DNA of 64,000 bases, from positions 1 to 64,000 of the forward strand of contig NZ_JAOAUU010000131.1 of the NCBI RefSeq assembly GCF_030157465.1, given 5' to 3'. Both the position numbers and the translations under genes were made by a program. The DNA comes from Zoogloea sp. (GTDB lineage Bacteria > Pseudomonadota > Gammaproteobacteria > Burkholderiales > Rhodocyclaceae). The notes beneath the pieces are model-generated. The model did no database searches and was not told where the DNA came from. It saw nothing but the letters and a program-made list of their open reading frames with translations. Positions 1-9,045 of this stretch are shown piece by piece (position 1 is the stretch's first letter; the number at the start of each line of letters is the position of its first letter).

Positions 1-695
1 TCAAGGTGGCCGAAGCCGCCAAGGTCATCGAAAACACCCAGCGCGACCTCAACATTGCGCTGATGAACGAACTCTCGGTGATCTTCCACAAGATCGGCAT
101 CGACACCGTCGAAGTGCTCAAAGCCGCCGGCACCAAGTGGAACTTCCTGCCCTTCCGTCCGGGCCTGGTGGGCGGCCACTGCATCGGCGTCGATCCGTAC
201 TATCTCACCCACAAGGCCGACATGCTGGGCTACCACCCGCAAGTCATCCTGGCCGGCCGTCGCATCAACGACAGCATGGGCAAGTACGTCGCCGAAGAGA
301 CCGTCAAGCAGATGATCCAGAGCGGCCACAACATCAAGGGCGCGGATGTCATCGTGCTGGGCCTCACCTTCAAGGAAAACTGCCCTGACCTTCGCAACAG
401 CAAGGTGATCGACGTGATCCGCGAACTGCAGAGCTACGGCTGCAACGTGATCGTGCACGACCCGGTGGCCGAATCGACCGAGGCCCAGCACGAATACGGC
501 GTCAGCCTTACCGCCTGGAACGACCTGCCGCGCGCCTCGGCGATCGTGGCGGCGGTGGCCCACACCGAATACGCCGACCTGGGCGTGGGCCAGCTGTGCG
601 AAAAGCTCGTCCCCAACGGTGTGTTCACCGACGTGAAGAGCTGCTACGACCCGGCTGCGCTGGAAGCGGCAGGGGCGAAGGTTTGGCGGCTGTAA
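1..695 (+). CDS. UDP-sugar 6-dehydrogenase, TviB/WbpO-like, 3' part only
   Basis: This is the C-terminal part of an NAD-dependent UDP-sugar 6-dehydrogenase of the UDP-glucose/GDP-mannose dehydrogenase superfamily. Such enzymes oxidise C6 of a UDP-hexose or UDP-HexNAc to the uronic acid for capsule, O-antigen or exopolysaccharide. The reading frame is open to the window edge, so about half the protein (the N-terminal Rossmann domain) is missing. Visible features are the central helical segment, the catalytic-cysteine motif GGHCIGVDPYYL, and a C-terminal UDP-binding domain with GLTFKENCPDLRNSKV. The KWNFLPFRPGLVGGHC context resembles TviB/VipA/WbpO enzymes acting on UDP-GlcNAc-type sugars more than UDP-glucose dehydrogenases, but substrate is inference. 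It probably closes a polysaccharide locus lying to the left. Confidence 0.88.
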   Translation, partial: KVAEAAKVIENTQRDLNIALMNELSVIFHKIGIDTVEVLKAAGTKWNFLPFRPGLVGGHCIGVDPYYLTHKADMLGYHPQVILAGRRINDSMGKYVAEETVKQMIQSGHNIKGADVIVLGLTFKENCPDLRNSKVIDVIRELQSYGCNVIVHDPVAESTEAQHEYGVSLTAWNDLPRASAIVAAVAHTEYADLGVGQLCEKLVPNGVFTDVKSCYDPAALEAAGAKVWRL

Positions 696-712
696 GCGGC
701 AACCGGCGTAGC

Positions 713-1621
713 ATGGTGCGCATGAAGAAGATTCTTTCTGTTGTTCTGCTGGGCATTGGCCTGGCGGGCAGTGCGCACCTTGCGACGGCGGCAGAGGCAG
801 ATGTCGCCGATGGCCGGCAACTCGTCGAGCTGGCGCTTGCCTACGAGCATGGGGAAGGCGTGCCCCGTGATCCCGAGCGGGCGGCGGAGCTGTATTGCGA
901 TGCTGTCCGATCCGGCAGCGCCGAGGCGATGTACAACCTTGGCTGGATGTATGCCAATGGCCGCGGTGTCGGGAGGGACGACGGATACGCCGCAACCCTG
1001 TTCGAAATGGCCATGGTCAAAGGGCATGGCGGGGCTGAGAAGGCCCGTCGCCTGGTTGGCGATTACACCGGTGCGGTACCGGAGTGCCTGAAGGCACGTT
1101 CGGTCGAATGGGCTTTCAGTACGCGGGATGGCTGGGATACGCAAAAATATCTGGCCTCGCTTCCCGAGCGCAAGAAGCGTGTGGTCGAACTGGTCACCAT
1201 GCTGGCGCCGCGGTTTTCCATCGAGCCCCGGCTGGCGCTGGCCATCGCCACGACCGAATCCAATTTCGATTCCAATGCGCTGTCGCCCAAGAATGCGATG
1301 GGCGTTATGCAGCTGATTCCTGAAACGGCCAGCCGTTTCAATGTGAAAGACAGTTTCGATCCGGTCGAGAACATCAAGGGCGGCCTTGCTTACCTGCGCT
1401 GGCTGCTGGCCTACTACCGCGGCAACGTGGCCCTCGCCGTGGCCGGCTACAACGCAGGCGAAGGCGCGGTGGATCGCTATCGTGGCGTTCCCCCGTACAA
1501 GGAAACCCAGAACTACGTGAAGCGTATCCTGGCTTTCTTTCCCCGTACGGAACACCCGTTCGACGCCCGGGTTGTGGGGGCGTCGCCGGCTTTGCAGGCA
1601 CTCAAGGTGGTCAGCCCGTGA
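713..1621 (+). CDS. Secreted lytic transglycosylase with Sel1-like repeats and SLT domain
   Basis: Predicted exported murein lytic transglycosylase (family 1, Slt/MltC-like catalytic fold) that would cleave the MurNAc-GlcNAc bond of peptidoglycan to give 1,6-anhydro ends. The start is ATG at 713 or 722; both precede a signal peptide (MKKILSVVLLGIGLAGSAHL, cleavage near ATAAEA). Residues about 38-115 form Sel1-like repeats (AMYNLGWMYANGRGV), a protein-interaction scaffold. The SLT domain follows, with catalytic Glu182 (counted from 713) in ATTESNF, then GVMQLIPET and the AGYNAGEGAV motif. The stop overlaps the GTG that can start the next gene (GTGA), so the two exported proteins may be translationally coupled. 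The long upstream extension of the frame into the preceding gene is not believed. Confidence 0.87.
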   Translation: MVRMKKILSVVLLGIGLAGSAHLATAAEADVADGRQLVELALAYEHGEGVPRDPERAAELYCDAVRSGSAEAMYNLGWMYANGRGVGRDDGYAATLFEMAMVKGHGGAEKARRLVGDYTGAVPECLKARSVEWAFSTRDGWDTQKYLASLPERKKRVVELVTMLAPRFSIEPRLALAIATTESNFDSNALSPKNAMGVMQLIPETASRFNVKDSFDPVENIKGGLAYLRWLLAYYRGNVALAVAGYNAGEGAVDRYRGVPPYKETQNYVKRILAFFPRTEHPFDARVVGASPALQALKVVSP

Positions 1622-2415
1622 TTCATTTCCCGGCGACGCAGCAGCGAATGCGCCGCGTGTTCGTTGCCGGGTTGTGTGGTTTTGCGCTGTTTTCGGCCGT
1701 GCCTGCACAGGCTGATTTTTCTGATACGGTTGCCGAAATCAAGCGTTCGGTGGTGGCTGTCGGAACGGTTTCAGTGCTTCGCAATCCGCGTTTTCGCTTT
1801 CTGGGCACCGGTTTTGTCGTTGGCGACGGCAATCAGATTGTGACGAATGCCCATGTGGTTCAGGCGGCACCGGAGGGCGACGAGAACGAGAAGCTCGTGA
1901 TCGTCTTTCCGAATGCCGAACGTACTTCTGAACGGTTCATGGCGAAACCGATCAGGAAGGAAATGTCCGACCCGGATCATGATCTGGCGCTGCTGCGCTT
2001 TGACGGTCCGCCAATGCCGGCCGTGCGTCTGGGTGATTCGGATGCCGTACGGGACGGGCAGGATGTGGCCCTGACAGGCTTTCCCCTTGGTGGAAGCATT
2101 GGCATCGTGCCGGTAACCCACAAGGGCATCATCTCGGCGATTACTCCAGTAGGGCAGCCGCTTCCTTCCTCGCGCCAGCTGGACAGCCAGGCGGTGCGCC
2201 GGTTGTCCGGCGGACGCTATTCGGTGCTCCAGCTGGATATCGTTTCCTACCCGGGCAACAGCGGAAGTCCTCTTTACGATGCCAATACCGGCGAGGTGCT
2301 GGGCATCCTCAACATGGTGTTCATCAAGGGCAGCAAGGAAGCTGCGCTGACGAACCCGTCGGGTATCTCCTACGCAATTCCCGTGTCGTTTCTCAAGCTG
2401 TTGATCAAGCCCTGA
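1618..2415 (+). CDS. Exported trypsin-like serine protease (S1 family, no PDZ)
   Basis: Trypsin/HtrA-fold serine peptidase predicted in the periplasm. Catalytic residues are visible, counted from the GTG at 1618: His79 in TNAHVV, Asp122 in HDLALLRF, and Ser215 in PGNSGSPL. An N-terminal signal peptide ends near AVPAQA. At 265 residues it has only the protease domain; the PDZ domains of DegP/DegS are absent. The start is either GTG 1618, which overlaps the preceding stop, or ATG 1648, which directly begins the signal peptide (MRRVFVAGLCGFALF). Substrate is unknown. Its coupling to a lytic transglycosylase suggests an envelope role, which is inference. A shared terminator lies downstream. Confidence 0.82.
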   Translation: MIHFPATQQRMRRVFVAGLCGFALFSAVPAQADFSDTVAEIKRSVVAVGTVSVLRNPRFRFLGTGFVVGDGNQIVTNAHVVQAAPEGDENEKLVIVFPNAERTSERFMAKPIRKEMSDPDHDLALLRFDGPPMPAVRLGDSDAVRDGQDVALTGFPLGGSIGIVPVTHKGIISAITPVGQPLPSSRQLDSQAVRRLSGGRYSVLQLDIVSYPGNSGSPLYDANTGEVLGILNMVFIKGSKEAALTNPSGISYAIPVSFLKLLIKP

Positions 2416-2439
2416 CGGCTGGCGGGTGCCCAATCAGTA

Positions 2440-2475
2440 AAAAGGCCCGGGGTCGATCGCGACGCTGGGCCTTTT
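2440..2475. terminator. Bidirectional intrinsic terminator between convergent genes
   Basis: AAAAGGCCC (2440-2448) pairs with GGGCCTTTT (2467-2475). The A- and T-tracts make it usable from both strands. It separates the plus-strand protease from the minus-strand gcvP, whose stop lies 20 bases further on. Confidence 0.8.
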
Positions 2476-2494
2476 GATTTCAGCGGTGCAGAAT

Positions 2495-5386
2495 TCAGGC
2501 GATTTCGTCCATCGGCACGCAGGCACAGAACAGGTTGCGGTCGCCGTAAACGTCGTCGATGCGGTTCACGCTCGGCCAGAACTTGTTGTCACCCACCCAC
2601 GGCAGCGGGAAAACGGCTTCCGTGCGGGAGTAGGGGCGAGTCCAGTCACCAATGAAGTCGGCCTGGGTGTGCGGGGCGTTCTTCAGGGGATTGTTGTCGG
2701 CCGGAATGCGTCCTTCCTCGATGGCGCGGATCTCGTTCCGAATGCCGATCATTGCAGCGATGAAGCGGTCCAGCTCGCCCTTGTCTTCGGATTCGGTCGG
2801 CTCGACCATGATGGTGCCGGCCACCGGGAAGGACATGGTCGGGGCGTGGAAGCCGTAGTCCATGAGCCGCTTGGCGATATCGACCTCGGAGATGCCGGTT
2901 GCCGCCTTGATCGGGCGGATATCAAGAATGCACTCGTGGGCGACGCGCCCCTGGCTGCCTGTGTAGACCACGGGGTAGTGGTCCTTCAGCTGGCTGGCCA
3001 CGTAGTTGGCGTTGAGGATGGCCACTTCGGTGGCGCGGGTGAGGCCGCGACCGCCCATCATCGTGATGTACATCCACGAGATCGGCAGGATGCTCGCCGA
3101 GCCGAACTGGGCGGCGGATACCGCGCCCTGGCCGGCGTTGGGGCGGCTATCGGTGCCGGTGGCGGCGACCACGTGGTCGGCCATGAAGGGGGCGAGGTGA
3201 GCCTTGAGACCAATCGGGCCCATGCCCGGCCCGCCACCGCCATGGGGGATGCAGAAGGTCTTGTGCAGATTCATGTGGCTCACGTCGGCGCCGATGATGG
3301 CGGGGGAGGTGAGGCCGACCTGAGCATTGAGGTTGGCGCCGTCCATGTACACCTGGCCGCCGTACTGGTGCACGGTGGCGCAGATCTCGCGGATGGCTTC
3401 CTCGAACACGCCGTGGGTGGACGGGTAGGTGATCATCAGCGCGGCCAGTTTGTCAGCGTGCTGTGCGGCCTTGGCCTGGAGGTCGGCGAAGTCCACGTTG
3501 CCGTTTTCGTCGCAGTTGACCACCACCACGTCCATGCCGCACATCTGGGCGGTAGCCGGGTTGGTGCCGTGGGCCGACTTGGGAATCAGGCACACCGTGC
3601 GGTGGTGGTCGCCGCGGGCTGCGTGGTAGCGGCGGATCGCCACGAGGCCGGCGTATTCGCCCTGGGCGCCGGAGTTGGGCTGCATGCAGATGGCGTCGAA
3701 ACCGGTGATCTCGCGCAACTGGGCGGCGAGGCCGTCGATCATCTCGAGGTAGCCGGTGGTTTGATCCGCCGGGGCGAAGGGGTGGATGTCGGCGAACTCG
3801 GGCCAGGTGACCGGGATCATTTCGCTGGTGGCGTTGAGCTTCATGGTGCATGAGCCCAGCGAGATCATCGAGTGATCCAGCGCGAGGTCGCGGTTCTGCA
3901 GGCGCTTGAGATAGCGCAGCATCTCGTGTTCGGTGTGGTGGGTGTTGAACACCGGGTGGGCGAGGATGGCATCGGTGCGCAGCAGGGCTTCGGGCAGGTT
4001 GCCGCCGCGGGCGGCGACGGTGGCGTCGAGCGCGGCAATATCGGCTGTGGCGCCAAAGGCCTGGAGGAGCGCGGCGATGTCATCAATGGACGTTTTTTCG
4101 TCGATGGAAATGCCGAGGGCGTGGCCATCGATGTGGCGGAGGTTGTAGCCGGCGGCCTGGGCGGCGGCATAAATGGCCGCGCTGCGTGTACCGGTTTCCA
4201 CCTGCAGGGTGTCGAAGAAGGTGTTGCTGGCGAGGGCGAAGCCCGCCTGCTGCAGGCCTTCGGCCAGTGTGGCGGCGAGGCGGTGGACGCGCGCGGCAAT
4301 GGTGCGCAGGCCTTCCGGGCCGTGATAGACGGCGTACATGCCGGCCATGTTGGCCAGCAGCACCTGTGAGGTACAGATGTTGGAGTTGGCCTTTTCGCGG
4401 CGGATGTGTTGCTCGCGGGTTTGCAGCGTCATGCGCAGGGCGGTCTTGCCGCGGGCGTCCTTGGAGACGCCGATGATGCGGCCCGGCATGGAGCGCACGT
4501 GGGCTTCGCGGGTGGCGAAGAAGGCTGCGTGCGGGCCGCCGAAACCGAGGGATACCCCAAAGCGCTGGGTGGAGCCGAGGGCGATGTCGGCACCCATTTC
4601 GCCAGGCGACTTGAGCAGCACGAGAGCCAGCAGGTCGGAGGCGACGGCGACGACTGCGCCTTTGGCCTTGAGGCCGGCGACCGGGGCCGAGAGATCGGCC
4701 ACAGTGCCGCTTTCACCCGGGTATTGCAGCAGTGCACCAAACACTTCGTGATGGGCGGCTTCGGCAGCGGGGCCGACGATCAGCTCGAAACCGAAGTAGC
4801 CGGCACGGGTGCGGACCACGTCGAGGGTTTGGGGGAACACGCCTTCGTCGACGAAGAAGGACTGGCTCTTGACCTTGGAAATGCGCCGGGCCATGGCCAT
4901 GGCTTCAGCCGCGGCGGTGGCTTCGTCGAGCAGCGAGGCGTTGGCGAGTTCGAGGCCGGTGAGGTCGATGACCATCTGCTGGAAGTTCAGCAGGGCCTCC
5001 AGGCGGCCCTGGGAAATTTCGGCCTGGTAGGGCGTGTAGGCGGTGTACCAGCCCGGGTTTTCCAGCACGTTGCGCTGGATGACCTTGGGCGTGATGGTGT
5101 CGTAGTAGCCCATGCCGATGAGGGACTTCTTCAGCACGTTCTTGCCGGCGATGGCCTTGAGGCGTGCCAGCGCGACGTGTTCGGGCGTTGGTTCGCCGAG
5201 TGCCAGCGGTGCGGGCAGGCGAATGCCGGCCGGTACGGTTTGCTGGATCAGGGTGTCGAGGGAATCGACACCGATGGCGGCGAGCAGCGCCGGCAGCTCG
5301 TTGGCACAGGGGCCGAGGTGACGGCGGATGAAGTCGTCGCCCTGTTCGAGCGTGGCGAGCGGGGCGGAAAGAAGGGTCTTCGACAT
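2495..5386 (-). CDS. gcvP: Glycine dehydrogenase (decarboxylating), P protein
   Basis: P protein of the glycine cleavage system. This PLP enzyme decarboxylates glycine and passes the aminomethyl group to the lipoyl arm of GcvH. At 963 residues it is the fused single-chain type, containing both the alpha- and beta-like halves. The PLP lysine is K709 in [20 protein letters not shown], a hallmark of the family. The N-terminal half carries [16 protein letters not shown] and [12 protein letters not shown]. It is the last gene of gcvT-gcvH-gcvP, 75 bases after gcvH, with a strong hairpin in that gap. The start is the ATG at 5386. Expression should follow the glycine riboswitch ahead of gcvT. Confidence 0.98.
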   Translation of the reverse strand: MSKTLLSAPLATLEQGDDFIRRHLGPCANELPALLAAIGVDSLDTLIQQTVPAGIRLPAPLALGEPTPEHVALARLKAIAGKNVLKKSLIGMGYYDTITPKVIQRNVLENPGWYTAYTPYQAEISQGRLEALLNFQQMVIDLTGLELANASLLDEATAAAEAMAMARRISKVKSQSFFVDEGVFPQTLDVVRTRAGYFGFELIVGPAAEAAHHEVFGALLQYPGESGTVADLSAPVAGLKAKGAVVAVASDLLALVLLKSPGEMGADIALGSTQRFGVSLGFGGPHAAFFATREAHVRSMPGRIIGVSKDARGKTALRMTLQTREQHIRREKANSNICTSQVLLANMAGMYAVYHGPEGLRTIAARVHRLAATLAEGLQQAGFALASNTFFDTLQVETGTRSAAIYAAAQAAGYNLRHIDGHALGISIDEKTSIDDIAALLQAFGATADIAALDATVAARGGNLPEALLRTDAILAHPVFNTHHTEHEMLRYLKRLQNRDLALDHSMISLGSCTMKLNATSEMIPVTWPEFADIHPFAPADQTTGYLEMIDGLAAQLREITGFDAICMQPNSGAQGEYAGLVAIRRYHAARGDHHRTVCLIPKSAHGTNPATAQMCGMDVVVVNCDENGNVDFADLQAKAAQHADKLAALMITYPSTHGVFEEAIREICATVHQYGGQVYMDGANLNAQVGLTSPAIIGADVSHMNLHKTFCIPHGGGGPGMGPIGLKAHLAPFMADHVVAATGTDSRPNAGQGAVSAAQFGSASILPISWMYITMMGGRGLTRATEVAILNANYVASQLKDHYPVVYTGSQGRVAHECILDIRPIKAATGISEVDIAKRLMDYGFHAPTMSFPVAGTIMVEPTESEDKGELDRFIAAMIGIRNEIRAIEEGRIPADNNPLKNAPHTQADFIGDWTRPYSRTEAVFPLPWVGDNKFWPSVNRIDDVYGDRNLFCACVPMDEIA

Positions 5387-5422
5387 GGGGGAACTCGGTT
5401 CTGGATTACGACAACAGCGGGG

Positions 5423-5449
5423 CGGGAGCGCGCTGGCCGGGCGCTCCCG
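5423..5449 (-). repeat. Intercistronic hairpin between gcvH and gcvP
   Basis: Perfect 9-bp inverted repeat CGGGAGCGC (5423-5431) and GCGCTCCCG (5441-5449) with a 9-base loop. No T-tract follows, so it is not a standard terminator. It may protect the gcvH 3' end or slow decay so that the gcvT/gcvH and gcvP parts of the message differ in level (inference). Confidence 0.5.
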
Positions 5450-5461
5450 CGAAACAGGCGC

Positions 5462-5839
5462 TCAGGCGATGGCGGCTTCGTAGCCGGCAGCGTCGAGGAG
5501 GGCGCTGACGTCGGCAGGGTTGGCCGGCTTGATCTTGAACAGCCAGGCGGCGTAGGCGTCGGCGTTAACCGATTCGGGCGCATCAACGGCATCCTGGTTG
5601 TTGGCGATGATTTCGCCGGCGACCGGTGCGTAGATGTCCGAGGCGGCCTTGACCGATTCGATCACCGCAACGGCTTCGCCGGCGGTAACGGCGCGGCCGG
5701 CTTCCGGCAGCTCGAGGAAAACCACGTCGCCGAGAGCTTCCTGTGCGTGGTCGGTGACGCCGATGGTGAGGGTGCCGTCAGCTTCGGTGCGAATCCATTC
5801 GTGGGAAGCGGTGTAACGCAGATCGGTGGGGGTCGTCAT
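5462..5839 (-). CDS. gcvH: Glycine cleavage system H protein
   Basis: Small (125 residue) lipoyl-carrier protein that shuttles the aminomethyl group from GcvP to GcvT and is reoxidised by lipoamide dehydrogenase. The lipoylated lysine is K64 in [14 protein letters not shown], the expected place in the biotinyl/lipoyl fold. The N-terminal RYTASHEWI and the [12 protein letters not shown] segment are typical. It lies between gcvT (58 bases upstream in the operon) and gcvP. No lipoamide dehydrogenase (L protein) gene lies in the window, so it is presumably shared with the 2-oxoacid dehydrogenases elsewhere. Confidence 0.97.
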   Translation of the reverse strand: MTTPTDLRYTASHEWIRTEADGTLTIGVTDHAQEALGDVVFLELPEAGRAVTAGEAVAVIESVKAASDIYAPVAGEIIANNQDAVDAPESVNADAYAAWLFKIKPANPADVSALLDAAGYEAAIA

Positions 5840-5897
5840 GGTGTGTCCTTGTTCAGGTCGAATTGGAAGGGATGGCGTAGCGGAAAAATTCCGGAAA

Positions 5898-6980
5898 TCA
5901 GATTAGGCCTTTGCCATTGCGGACGAAAGAGGCTTTAACCGCCCGCGCCTTGAGGCGTTTGCCGCGGATGTCCACCTCGACGCTGTCGCCAGGCGCCACG
6001 CCAAGGGGCAGGCGGGCCATCGCAATGGATTTTTCGAGGGTGGGCGAGAAGCTGCCGCTGGTGGTTTCGCCTTCGCCCTGGGCGGTAAACACTTTTTGAT
6101 GAGAGCGCAGCACGCCTTTGTCTTCGAGCACCAGGCCGAGAACCTGCCGCTGGGCGCCCTTGGCAACGAGGGCGGCCTTGCCGAAGAAGTCGCGGCTTGG
6201 GTCCTTCAAATCGACCGTCCAGGCGAGGCCGGCGTCGAGGGGCGACACGGTTTCGTCCATGTCGTTGCCATAGAGGGCCATGCCGGCTTCGAGGCGCAGG
6301 GTGTCACGGGCGCCGAGGCCGCAGGGGGCGACACCGGCGGCGGCGAGGGCGGCCCAGATGGACGCGGCCTGCTCGTTGGGCAGGGTCAGCTCGAAACCGT
6401 CTTCGCCGGTGTAGCCGGTGCGGGCGATGAAGAATTCGCCGAAGGCTGCGGCCTGGAAGGGCTTGAGGCTGCTCGATGCGGCTTCGGAGCCTGGAATGGC
6501 GGCCCAGGTTTTGGTACGGGCGTTGGGGCCCTGAACGGCGATCATCGCCAGGTCACGACGGACGGTCAGCGTAGCCCGGGTGCCGGTGGCGGCGAGGCGT
6601 TCCTTCATCCAGGCCACGTCCTTGTCGGCGGTGCCGGCATTGACGACGATGCGGTAGGACGTATCGGAAAGGTAATAGACGATCAGGTCGTCGATGACGC
6701 CGCCGTCGGCGTTGAGCATGCAGCTGTAGAGCGCCTTGCCGGGTTCGACCAGCTTGGCCACGTCGTTGGCGATGAGCCCGCGCAGGAACGCCTTGGCGTC
6801 GACCCCGTCGAGATCCAGCGCCAGCATGTGGGAGACATCGAACATGCCGGCGTCACGACGCACGGCGTGGTGTTCCTCGATTTGCGAGCCGTAATTCACC
6901 GGCATGTCCCAGCCGGCAAAATCGACCATGCGGGCGCCGGCGGCAACGTGGGTGGCGTGAAGGGGGGTGTGCTGAGGCAT
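5898..6980 (-). CDS. gcvT: Aminomethyltransferase, T protein of glycine cleavage
   Basis: Tetrahydrofolate-dependent T protein. It releases ammonia from the aminomethyl-lipoyl arm of GcvH and forms 5,10-methylene-THF. The length (360) is normal. Family features are the N-terminal [28 protein letters not shown], the folate-site [13 protein letters not shown], and the [14 protein letters not shown] segment. It is the first gene of gcvT-gcvH-gcvP. Its ATG at 6980 is preceded by CCGGAGAG as ribosome-binding site. Upstream lies a tandem glycine riboswitch whose terminator-like hairpin would gate this gene first. Confidence 0.97.
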   Translation of the reverse strand: MPQHTPLHATHVAAGARMVDFAGWDMPVNYGSQIEEHHAVRRDAGMFDVSHMLALDLDGVDAKAFLRGLIANDVAKLVEPGKALYSCMLNADGGVIDDLIVYYLSDTSYRIVVNAGTADKDVAWMKERLAATGTRATLTVRRDLAMIAVQGPNARTKTWAAIPGSEAASSSLKPFQAAAFGEFFIARTGYTGEDGFELTLPNEQAASIWAALAAAGVAPCGLGARDTLRLEAGMALYGNDMDETVSPLDAGLAWTVDLKDPSRDFFGKAALVAKGAQRQVLGLVLEDKGVLRSHQKVFTAQGEGETTSGSFSPTLEKSIAMARLPLGVAPGDSVEVDIRGKRLKARAVKASFVRNGKGLI

Positions 6981-7020
6981 CTGGCTCTCCGGTGGGCAGT
7001 CCGTACAGTGTAGAAAAGCA

Positions 7021-7057
7021 ATGGGGCCGACGCGACATTAAATCGCATCGGCCCCAT
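7021..7057 (-). terminator. Riboswitch expression-platform hairpin
   Basis: On the minus strand ATGGGGCCGATGCGA pairs over 15 bp, with one G-U, to TCGCGTCGGCCCCAT around a 7-base loop. TTGCTTTTCT follows on the same strand. It sits directly after the second glycine aptamer and about 40 bases before the gcvT start, where an intrinsic terminator under aptamer control would be expected. The T-tract is interrupted, so termination strength is uncertain. Confidence 0.6.
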
Positions 7058-7252
7058 CTGTCCTTTGTACCTGAGAGATTGCAGCGATGAAAGTCATCGG
7101 CTGCGTGCCCCTTCGGTGGATGCGGCCGGCACGTGGGCGGGCGGCATCACTCTCCAGATTGTTGATTTGTCGGCGGTCCTTTTGCCTGAGCGGTTCCGGG
7201 GGTTGCGCCTTCGGCGGCTCGCACACAAAACACGGGGCGAGCGCTCTCCCGC
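7058..7252 (-). promoter_or_regulatory. Tandem glycine riboswitch (two aptamers) controlling gcvTHP
   Basis: Two glycine-aptamer copies read on the minus strand. Aptamer 1 runs from GGGAGAGCGC (7250-7241) through CGCCGAAGGCGCAA to CTCAGGCAAAAGGACC. Aptamer 2 runs from CTGGAGAGTGATG through CACCGAAGGGGCA to CTCTCAGGTACAAAGGACAG (ending near 7058). The GGAGAG / CCGAAGG / CTCAGGxAAAAGGAC order is diagnostic of the gcvT riboswitch family. Tandem glycine riboswitches usually turn on glycine-cleavage operons when glycine is abundant. The linked hairpin at 7021-7057 is the likely output. Together these elements fill the 334-base gap between gcvT and the divergent hydrolase gene. Confidence 0.93.
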
Positions 7253-7264
7253 ACGACGGCGCGC

Positions 7265-7293
7265 ACCATACCATCCGGGGCGAGGGACGGCAA
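7265..7293 (-). promoter_or_regulatory. Candidate sigma-70 promoter of the gcv operon
   Basis: On the minus strand TTGCCG (7293-7288) is separated by 17 bases from TATGGT (7270-7265). Transcription would start about 5-10 bases before the first riboswitch aptamer, which fits a riboswitch leader well. Read by eye only. Confidence 0.55.
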
Positions 7294-7314
7294 GGGTCTG
7301 CTACACTTGTACGG

Positions 7315-8190
7315 ATGACGCCGTCCCGAAGTCGCTTTCTCAGCATCCGCGGTTTGCGCTACCACCTGCGCGAGTGGGGGCAGGAGGGCGCTCCGAAGCT
7401 CTTCATGTTGCATGGCTGGATGGATGTTTCGGCATCCTTTCAGTTCGTGGTGGACGAGTTCGCGGCAGACTGGCACGTGATCGCCCCCGACTGGCGGGGC
7501 TTCGGTCAGACAGAATGGCGCAGCGATGCCTATTGGTTTCCTGATTACCTGGCTGATCTGGATGCGATCCTGAGCGCCTGTTCACCCGACGAGGCAGTTA
7601 CCCTGATCGGCCACAGCCTGGGCGGCAACGTTGCCTGTCTGTATGCCGGTGTCCGGCCTGCGAGGGTCGCCCGCCTGATCGCGCTGGACGCGTTCGGGCT
7701 GGCGGACAGCAGTGCCGAAGTGGCGCCTGGGCGACTCGAGAAATGGCTGAATGAACTGAGCGCGCCGGTGAGCTTTCGTACCTACCCCGACCGAGCCGCG
7801 CTGGCGGCGCGACTGAAGGCGGACAATCCACGCCTGGCCGACGCAAAGGCAGCCTTTCTCGCCGAACACCTGGGCGAACCCGACGGGCAGGGCCGTATCC
7901 GTCTCGCGGGGGATCCGGCCCATCGGCGCGTCAATGCCGTTTTGTATCGGCGCGCCGAGGCGGTGGCAGCGTGGAGGCGGGTCAGTGCGCCAACCCTCTG
8001 GATCGAGCCTGCCGAGCCGGAGTTGAGGCGCAAGCTGGGGGTGAGTGATGAAGCCCATGCCGAAGCGCGTGCGAGCTTCCAGGATTTCCGGGAGGTTCAG
8101 GTCGCCGACAGCGGCCATAACCTGCACCATGATCAGCCGGGCCGTGTGGCCCGGATCGTAGAGGCTTTCTTGTTGTCCAAGGAATCATGA
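7315..8190 (+). CDS. Alpha/beta-hydrolase fold protein
   Basis: A 291-residue alpha/beta hydrolase of unknown substrate. The oxyanion-hole motif LHGWMD precedes the nucleophile Ser101 in GHSLGGN. A C-terminal DSGHNLHHDQP supplies the likely catalytic His. The PDWRGFGQTEW segment is typical of epoxide-hydrolase/esterase-like members. The start is ATG 7315; the frame continues upstream through the riboswitch region, but that part is antisense to the gcv leader and not protein-like. The stop overlaps the ATG of the PHP gene (ATGA), so the two are probably co-translated. Confidence 0.83.
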   Translation: MTPSRSRFLSIRGLRYHLREWGQEGAPKLFMLHGWMDVSASFQFVVDEFAADWHVIAPDWRGFGQTEWRSDAYWFPDYLADLDAILSACSPDEAVTLIGHSLGGNVACLYAGVRPARVARLIALDAFGLADSSAEVAPGRLEKWLNELSAPVSFRTYPDRAALAARLKADNPRLADAKAAFLAEHLGEPDGQGRIRLAGDPAHRRVNAVLYRRAEAVAAWRRVSAPTLWIEPAEPELRRKLGVSDEAHAEARASFQDFREVQVADSGHNLHHDQPGRVARIVEAFLLSKES

Positions 8191-9026
8191 ACGCACTCAA
8201 TGCCGATCTGCACTGCCACTCCACCGCCTCGGACGGCACGTTGGCGCCTGCCGCCGTGGTGCGCCGCGCCCATGCCAACGGTGTCGACCTGCTGGCACTC
8301 ACCGATCACGACGAACTTCTCGGCCTCCCGGAGGCCATGACCACCGCGGCCGAACTCGGTCTGCGCTTCGTGCCGGGCGTCGAGGTTTCGGTGTCGTGGC
8401 TCGATCAGACCCTGCACATCGTCGGCCTGGGCTTCGATCCGTCCAATGGGGCGCTGATCGAGGGGCTCGGCAAGGTGCGTGGTGGTCGCGATGGACGGGC
8501 CGTGCTCATTGCCGCGGAGTTGGATCGCATCGGCATCCGCGGCTCTCTCGAGGGAGCGCTGAGCTATGCCGGCAATCCGGCTCTGGTGAGCCGTGCCCAC
8601 TTCGCCCGCTATCTTGTCGAAATCGGAATTTCGAAGAACGTGCACGATGTCTTCCTGCACTATCTTGCGCGCGGCAAGCCGGGTTATGTCGAGCACGTCT
8701 GGGCAACGCTGGAGGATGCGCTGGGCTGGATCAAGGGCGCCGGCGGGCTGGCGGTTATCGCCCACCCCGGCCGCTACCGGCTGAGCCACGCCGAAATGGA
8801 TATTCTCTTCGACAAGTTTCGTGACCTGGGCGGCGATGCCGTCGAGGTTTCCTGCGGCGCCCATGATGGCGGCCAGGTGCTGGCTTTTGCGCGCCTGGCG
8901 CGCAAGTTCGGCCTGATGGCGTCGCGGGCATCCGATTTTCACGGCCCGGAAGACAGCCCGATCGACCTCGGGCGTGCGCCTCCCTTGCCTCAAGACCTCA
9001 CTCCGGTGTGGTCGCAACTCATCTGA
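8187..9026 (+). CDS. rnm: PHP-domain phosphoesterase, RNase AM/YciV (TrpH) family
   Basis: PHP metallo-phosphoesterase. Metal ligands are visible in ADLHCHSTASDGTL (residues 6-19) and DHDEL, in the later HPGRY and SCGAHDGG segments, and in SRASDFHGPED near the C-terminus. At 279 residues it matches the YciV/TrpH family. The E. coli member is a 3',5'-nucleotide phosphatase and 5'-3' exoribonuclease (RNase AM) that matures rRNA 5' ends. It is coupled by ATGA to the hydrolase upstream and followed by a YciO gene; PHP-yciO adjacency is common in proteobacteria. The biochemical role here is by family only. Confidence 0.85.
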   Translation: MNALNADLHCHSTASDGTLAPAAVVRRAHANGVDLLALTDHDELLGLPEAMTTAAELGLRFVPGVEVSVSWLDQTLHIVGLGFDPSNGALIEGLGKVRGGRDGRAVLIAAELDRIGIRGSLEGALSYAGNPALVSRAHFARYLVEIGISKNVHDVFLHYLARGKPGYVEHVWATLEDALGWIKGAGGLAVIAHPGRYRLSHAEMDILFDKFRDLGGDAVEVSCGAHDGGQVLAFARLARKFGLMASRASDFHGPEDSPIDLGRAPPLPQDLTPVWSQLI

Positions 9027-9045
9027 ACACTTCTTTTTTAGAATC

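Noticed and set aside
2474-3853. 459-codon open frame on the plus strand
   Set aside because: Antisense to gcvP; the translation is low-complexity Gly/Val/His/Asp typical of the complement of a GC-rich gene. The same holds for the 510-codon plus-strand frame at 4406-5938.
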